Below, piece after piece: positions 55,201 through 60,000 of a stretch of 60,000 nt of DNA. The translations under genes and the position numbers were made by a program. The notes below the pieces were generated by a model that saw nothing but the letters and a program-made list of their open reading frames with translations, made no database searches and was not told the origin of the DNA. The DNA lies in the NCBI RefSeq assembly GCF_963678635.1, contig NC_087063.1:81145574-81205573 (forward strand). Direction: 5' to 3'. This DNA comes from Symsagittifera roscoffensis (Eukaryota > Xenacoelomorpha > Acoela > Convolutidae). Position 1 is the first letter of the stretch. Every line of letters begins with the position of its first letter.

Positions 55201-55499
55201 TAAAAAATTTTACAAAACTCGAAATTAGCAAATCATTGAATTAGCAAATCGCTTTTGCAAGACTGTTCAAGTAGAAATACAATTGGGTCCCCTAAACTTA
55301 GATGGGTCACTGAAGAAATTTTTTAGGCCTTAAAAACTTTGAAAACATTGTTGGCATTTGTTTTGAAGTTTTCACAAAAACTGCCAGGCCTATCTTTCAT
55401 ACCCGCTTTTTACTGGAAACCAACTATCATACTTGTACCTCAGTTCAAGTTAAAATACGTTTGCTTTCTGCGAGCCGATTGATTATTGAAAACGTACTT

Positions 55500-55720
55500 G
55501 AATAAATACTATTTTTGAGGGAGTGCGCGCCAAAAAAAAACGTGGTTTCTTGGTCAAAATTGCTCAAAACGTTTTTTGCCAGGTTTTTGAAAAACTTGCT
55601 CGCAGCGCAAGCAATTTTGTAATTCTTCTAGTGTTCTGGGAGCGCTCGAAAACTCAAAAAAAGCTTGATAAAATTTTTGAAAATCCGCCCCCCCCCTACA
55701 TCGAGAAAATTGTAGATCCC
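55500..55720. mobile_element. MITE fragment next to FN3 exon donor
   Basis: Contains GTGCGCGCCAAAAAAAAACG, the CTCGAAAAC..AAAGCTTG block and CCGCCCCCCCC..GTAGATCC. It ends within 20 bases of the donor at 55,737. Confidence 0.6.
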
Positions 55721-55737
55721 TTTCTGCTGGCACTGAC

Positions 55738-55869
55738 CTTTGCGTGCCAGTTCTATGGTGTATCCAGTGATGAGTTGGTTGCCAGTGTGTAGGGGGGCAC
55801 TCCAGCCTATCTCCACACAAGTTCTGCTCTTCTTTAGAATCTCCGGCTTCCCTGGCTCACCCGGACGAC
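55738..55869 (-). CDS. TRIO-like exon: first half of FN3
   Basis: Acceptor tttcag, donor gtcagt, phase 1 in and out. Encodes R-P-G-E-P-G-K-P-E-I, V-E-I-G-W-S-A-P (core Trp), L-I-T-G-Y-T-I-E-L. Confidence 0.92.
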
Positions 55870-55975
55870 CTGAAAAATATCGAACAGGATAATACAGAAT
55901 TGGTTCATCAAAATCGGATGAAAAAGGAAAATGATTCAACAAAAATGATCTACTTATCAGCCTCAAAATCTCCCC

Positions 55976-56110
55976 TCAAGGGGCGGATTTAAATATTTCG
56001 AGGTGTGTTTTAAAATAACTTTCGAAAATTTTTTAGACTTTAGGTCGACCCATAACAATTTTTCGGGCTTTCCCAAAACACTATAAAGAGTTAGGTTCAA
56101 AAGAGATTAA
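55976..56110. mobile_element. MITE fragment
   Basis: Starts AAGGGGCGGATTTAAATATT and includes TTAGGTCGACC. No right end seen. Confidence 0.45.
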
Positions 56111-56634
56111 AGGATCTAGCTCTAAAACACATTAAAACAGGTTTTAAGGCTTAGGTTGGTCGAAAAAGTGGGGAGGTTGTTAAGTAGATCCAACGAAAAC
56201 TTTGAACAGAAAACGACGACCATGGTTAAACATGCACGATAGCATATCAATGAAATACTTCTAAACATTTTTTGTGCATGACAATAAATGTATTTGCAAA
56301 TATGGAAATAAAGGGTTTCGAAAGCCCTGTTCATTTTTGTTGCAGTCTGCAGAATTGGGCCCAAAGCCCATTTGTTTACGAATCCAAGAGCAATTAATTA
56401 ACTGTGAAACGCTCTTGATTTGTTGATAAAATCAAATTTATAGGTTATAGTGTAACTCATTATAATATATTATTTTACTATAGTAATGCATGAGTTTAAA
56501 GAATTTGGCAGAATTATTATTAAATAATTGTTCTATTCTAATAATTATTGATGAAACACTAAATGATTGAGAGGTGTTATATCGACAATGATCAATTACA
56601 TTAATTCATGCAGCATTTGTGACGCTTATAACAC

Positions 56635-56949
56635 CTTTGACAATCAGACAAATCTGTCTCATAGAAGAACCAAATTGATTGCTAATCACACACGAATATG
56701 TTCCTTGATCCTCGTGGCGACAACTGGGGATCTCGACAGTCGAGACTCCGTCTTCACGTGTTGCCAACCGAATGTTCCGACGACGCACCCGATCCCCTTT
56801 TGGGTCGCTGACACTTTCGCCGTTCGGCCCGAGCCAGGTTACCTTTGGAGGGGGCCATCCGGTGACACTACACTGCAACAACCCTTTCTCCCCGGCCTGG
56901 ACGGTGATTACGGACTGCGCAGGTACTTTGAGGAAGTACGGAGCCCAAC
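56635..56949 (-). CDS. TRIO-like exon: Ig domain
   Basis: Acceptor caatcag, donor gtgtta, phase 1 in and out, 315 bases. I-set Ig domain in one exon: P-Y-F-L-K-V-P, L-L-Q-C, V-T-W-L-G-P, and D-Q-G-T-Y-S-C-V-I-S-N. Both Cys and the core Trp are present. Confidence 0.93.
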
Positions 56950-57403
56950 CTGATTGGGAGATGTGATCGGGGGAACGATGCTTAGACCCCCCGTTCGGTT
57001 TAGGGCAGGAGTGGGTGGGGCTTTTTGGGTAAAGTGTTGCGTATGGGTTTTCAGAGGAAGATTGGCAACATGATTGGCAAGCTGCATGTTGTTAAAATGT
57101 GCAAATTAAAATTCTGTTCAGCTAAATTTGCGGAAAAAGTTGCCATTACTTGAAAAATAAAGCAACATAGAAAGTGAATCTAAACTATTCAATCTAGTTT
57201 TGTAAAAAATGTATATCTAAAAAGCGAGGCCTACGCCAAGCAGATTGCGAAAAATCAAACAGCTCTCGGTTGTAAGATAAAAATAAAGTTAATAGGTTGA
57301 ACTATTATGGAAAAATGTGATCAATTTCATCGAGTTAATTAGACTTTTTTAACGCGTATATATGTTCCAAAGGTCTTTTGAAACAGAGTTTGGATGAACT
57401 TAC
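56950..57403. other. Intron, no feature seen
   Basis: AT-rich, no frame, no clear repeat. Confidence 0.4.
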
Positions 57404-57446
57404 CATCTGCGACAGTGAGGTCCGAAGCACTATTCCTGTTGCCGAT
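57404..57446 (-). CDS. TRIO-like 43-nt exon before the Ig domain
   Basis: Acceptor ctgtttcag, donor gtaagt, phase 0 in, 1 out. Encodes I-G-N-R-N-S-A-S-D-L-T-V-A-D. It links the neighbours in exact phase, which is the main evidence for it. Confidence 0.75.
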
Positions 57447-58539
57447 CTGAAACAGTCAGGGTAATCCGGGTAGAATTGGTACAAATCTAGAACTTATCCT
57501 ATTGAATAAAAATGTAGTACCTGGCACATAACGGTAACGTTGAATATAACTTGTCATTTGATAAACTATAAACTATAAAAGTTGTAATCTTATCTTATAA
57601 TAATCTAATAACAGAAGGTTGGAAAATTGTAGAACAAAAAAATGAAAAACTCTTAAACAATCGCCAATCCAAGAAGTCGCCAAAATTAATTTGAATGTGT
57701 TTCCATACCGTAATAACAGATAAAAATCCTTTTTGGAAATCATTTTTTATTTCTTATAAAATTTTTTAGATGGTGTTTATTATGTTTGCATTTTGAACAA
57801 AAAAAATCCGAGAAAAAAATATGAGTTTTTTTCAATGAATCTCTTAGTTATACGGAATTCGCTGATCGAAATTAATTTGGAGACAATAAAAAATCAATTT
57901 TGACGAATCATGTTATATAGCTGCGGACGGGTTGTATGTGGGGTTCAGTTGACTATCGACGAAATTTCTAATTATCAGCTAAAAAACTACTTCTGTAAAG
58001 TAAGTGAGATTTTCAGTAAACTCATTTAGCAAAAGGAGTAGTATGGCCGACGACTTTTCGTTATTGTACTCTGCAGCAGCAGAGAAATGTTGAATTTATA
58101 GGAAAATTTTTAAAATTAAACATGTAAAAAAGTTCTGAAAATTTTTTGTAGGAAAAGTTCCTATCTTACAACTTTTTCGTAAGAAAAGTAACAGTGTTAC
58201 AATTTTCTTATGAGAAAAAGTCCCTATTTTGTAACATTCTAAAAGCCTAATTTTATAAGAAGTTGCAAGATGCTTACAGAAAAAGTTCTAAGATAGTGAC
58301 TTTTGGTCAACCCGGGTAGACATTGTGAATCTCAATCAAAACTTGAAATAACATTGGTGAACACTCGAACGGTTAGATGAGATCTGAAGGACCTTTTTGT
58401 CTATTTCTCTAAATTCAGTCAGTGTTTTTCTCACTACACACCTTGTTGACATGAAAACTGCAAGACACCCAATGAGACTACTCATTCCTCTATTCAACCC
58501 TGTCTATAATTTGGAAAAAACATAAAATCAAAAACTTAC
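57447..58539. other. Intron, no gene seen
   Basis: AT-rich. Around 58,140-58,305 a few AAGTTCCTATCTTACAAC-like blocks occur in both orientations, possibly a foldback remnant. Confidence 0.4.
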
Positions 58540-58822
58540 AACATAATGTGAGCCGGGGTTTTCTCCTCCTAGGAACAACTGAAGTCTGGATGACGATGAA
58601 GCTCCTGAAGATGCTTTGCTGGATGACCTCTGGCGACTTTTACTCTTCCTTCTCAAAGTATTCACAACTGAATGCGACAGCGATGAAGCTGTGCCGTTGC
58701 TGTTGTTGTTTGTGTTGCTGTTGGGGTTGTTGTTGTTGTTGTTGATATTGTTGTTTGCTTTGAATAAGTGGGAAAGGGAGGCTGCACTTTTGGTCTTCCG
58801 TGTTCTATTGCTTTCTCGACCC
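58540..58822 (-). CDS. TRIO-like exon: Ser/Asn-rich linker
   Basis: Acceptor gttttcag, donor gtaagt, phase 2 in, 0 out. Encodes K-S-A-A-S-L-S-H-L-F-K, an Asn run with Ser and Thr, a basic patch (L-R-R-K-S-K-S-R-Q-R) and Ser-rich sequence. First exon of the gene that I can find inside the window; it needs an upstream exon. Confidence 0.75.
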
Positions 58823-58888
58823 CTGAAAACGTGATTTTAAGGTAACACTCGAAAGAACAGTGTGAGCTGGGACCAACAGACTTGGATC

Positions 58889-59552
58889 CAGGGGGCGGAT
58901 CCAGGGTTTTCTCGAGGGGGTGGGCAATTTTTGAAAAAACAGGAGAAAAGGCGTTTGTTCGCCGCGAGTTCCCTATCAAAATCAGTATATATTGGGGCCA
59001 AAGGCGTTTTAAAACAAATTTTAGGGTCAGTCAGTCAAAAATGGATGTTATGAAATAGTACAAAGGAAGGAACCTTTGGGTAGGCAGAGGGTCGAATCAG
59101 GGGCGGATTTAGGGGGGAGGGGCGGTGGGGGCGGAGGGGTTTTGGTGGACGCCTCTTCTCTGGGATTCGATCCGCTGCCGATCCAAAGGGTCCCCCCTTT
59201 GGTACTTTTTAAGAAATCCATTTCTGGCCGACCGACTCTACAATTTTTCGAAAGACGCCTTTGGCGCCAATATATACTAACTTGAAGGGGAGCGCGCGCC
59301 AAAAAAAACGCAATTTTTTTTGTCAAAATTATCCAAAAAGTGCCCTAAAACGTTTTTGACCGATTTTTTTTTTCAAAATTTGCCTGCTGCGCTGAAAACT
59401 TGGCCAAAACAGCGTTTTTTAAGTGTTCTAGGAGAGCTCCGAAAATCAATTTGGTCGACCTAAAAAAAGGTCGTCAAAATTTTGAAAATCCGCCCCCCTC
59501 GAGAAAATCCTAGATCCACCCCTGGGTCGAATACCCCCCCCCCCCGCTACTT
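58889..59552. mobile_element. Outer MITE interrupted by a second MITE
   Basis: Left end CAGGGGGCGGATCCAGG. The octamer CTTGGATC stands on both sides (58,881-58,888 and 59,553-59,560), an exact 8-bp target duplication. The right terminal repeat is decayed and replaced by a C-rich tract, so the right boundary is less sure. Confidence 0.55.
59098..59524. mobile_element. hAT-like MITE, 427 bp, with exact 8-bp target duplication
   Basis: Begins CAGGGGCGGATTTAGG and ends CTAGATCCACCCCTG, imperfect terminal inverted repeats. GGTCGAAT stands directly before (59,090-59,097) and after (59,525-59,532). Eight-base duplications are the mark of hAT transposons. No coding capacity, so non-autonomous. Inserted inside the outer MITE. 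Confidence 0.88.
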
Positions 59553-59560
59553 CTTGGATC

Positions 59561-60000
59561 CACTCAAAAACTTAACCAATCGACGATCCGAGATAATTTA
59601 GACACAAAAAGACTTAAAGAATGACAGATATTTTACTAATCAATCTAATTGAATACATTTCGAAGGTTTTTTTAAATAAAAGTAAAGCAAAATTAGCGGC
59701 AGTCAGAATATTCAGCGCAACTTTGCTTGAACAATTTGGACTTTTTCCAGCTGTTTTATTTGTAGTTGTTTATCTTCAATTGTTCATCCGGCAATATTAT
59801 CACATAAATGAAACTTTGATCAAAGTTGAACTGTCTACAATTTTTGGCTGTTTTTTGATGCAAAAAGGAAAAAGAGAATGAGCGGTTCAGTTTTTCGAGT
59901 AAAATTAGTTTTATAGTCAGTTGTTGATTTTTGTGACTCCGATTATGATTTTTAGCAATTTTTGGCAACTTCTATTGAAAAAGATGTTTTTTTTTTAGCC
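59561..60000. other. No gene recognised
   Basis: AT-rich. The frame at 59,621-59,881 has no recognisable features. It is probably intron of the TRIO-like gene. Confidence 0.4.

Larger units (their letters stand above)
43700..58822 (-). other. Gene span: TRIO/Kalirin-like C-terminal half (Ig, FN3, protein kinase)
   Basis: Eleven exons on the minus strand join in phase to 2,149 bases (715 residues plus TAA). Order: Ser/Asn-rich linker, Ig (C..W..D-Q-G-T-Y-S-C), FN3, protein kinase, short tail. This order and the kinase sequence (G-R-F-S-T-V, H-L-D-V-K-P-E-N, D-F-G-D-A, G-L-S-P-F-L-D, E-E-T-C) match the C-terminus of the RhoGEF kinases TRIO and Kalirin. In those, GEF domains upstream activate Rac and Rho. 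None is inside the window, so they must lie beyond 60,000 if present. A shorter stand-alone kinase is possible. UNC-73 and fly Trio lack the kinase, so keeping it is informative about the lineage. Confidence 0.85.

Overview
The window is nuclear DNA of an animal, most likely an invertebrate. It holds two multi-exon animal genes with GT-AG introns, which I rebuilt exon by exon with consistent phases. Between and inside them lies AT-rich DNA full of dispersed repeats, MITE-like elements and tandem arrays. I cannot name the species. There is no sign of a prokaryotic or viral genome.

Layout. (1) 1 to about 12,300, minus strand: a decayed Ty3/gypsy-type retroelement that runs off the left edge. 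Read 5' to 3' on the minus strand it holds gag-like frames, two zinc knuckles, an aspartic protease, reverse transcriptase, RNase H, integrase with a GPF-type tail, and an acidic frame. It then has two unusual accessory modules: a macro-domain-like protein and a coiled-coil protein with a complete set of SGNH (GDSL) hydrolase blocks. At least five in-frame stops and several frame changes make this copy look dead. (2) 12,300 to 24,765: no convincing gene. The first part carries a short repeated CCYTCCGGATTG motif, then direct repeats and dispersed repeats with tRNA-like modules. (3) 24,766 to 35,663, plus strand: a polypyrimidine tract-binding protein (PTBP) gene with four RRMs in 13 exons plus a possible 45-nt cassette. 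One exon is a 17-nt microexon. The start codon exon is missing or uncertain. (4) 35,664 to 43,699: the PTBP 3' side, repeats, and a phased array of five E-boxes. (5) 43,700 to 58,822, minus strand: the last 11 exons of a TRIO/Kalirin-like gene (Ser/Asn-rich linker, Ig, FN3, protein kinase). The kinase has an unusually long activation segment. The upstream part of the gene lies beyond the window.

The introns of the TRIO-like gene hold a broken NERD-like nuclease/P-loop ATPase pseudogene on the opposite strand, a 111-bp tandem array interrupted by an insertion, a 1.2-kb 18-bp minisatellite with a 396-bp higher-order repeat, and hAT-like MITEs, one of them nested with exact 8-bp target duplications. 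PTBP and the TRIO-like gene are convergent, about 8 kb apart. PTBP proteins control splicing through pyrimidine tracts and the TRIO family links Rho-GTPase signalling to the cytoskeleton. The window does not show a direct link between the two.
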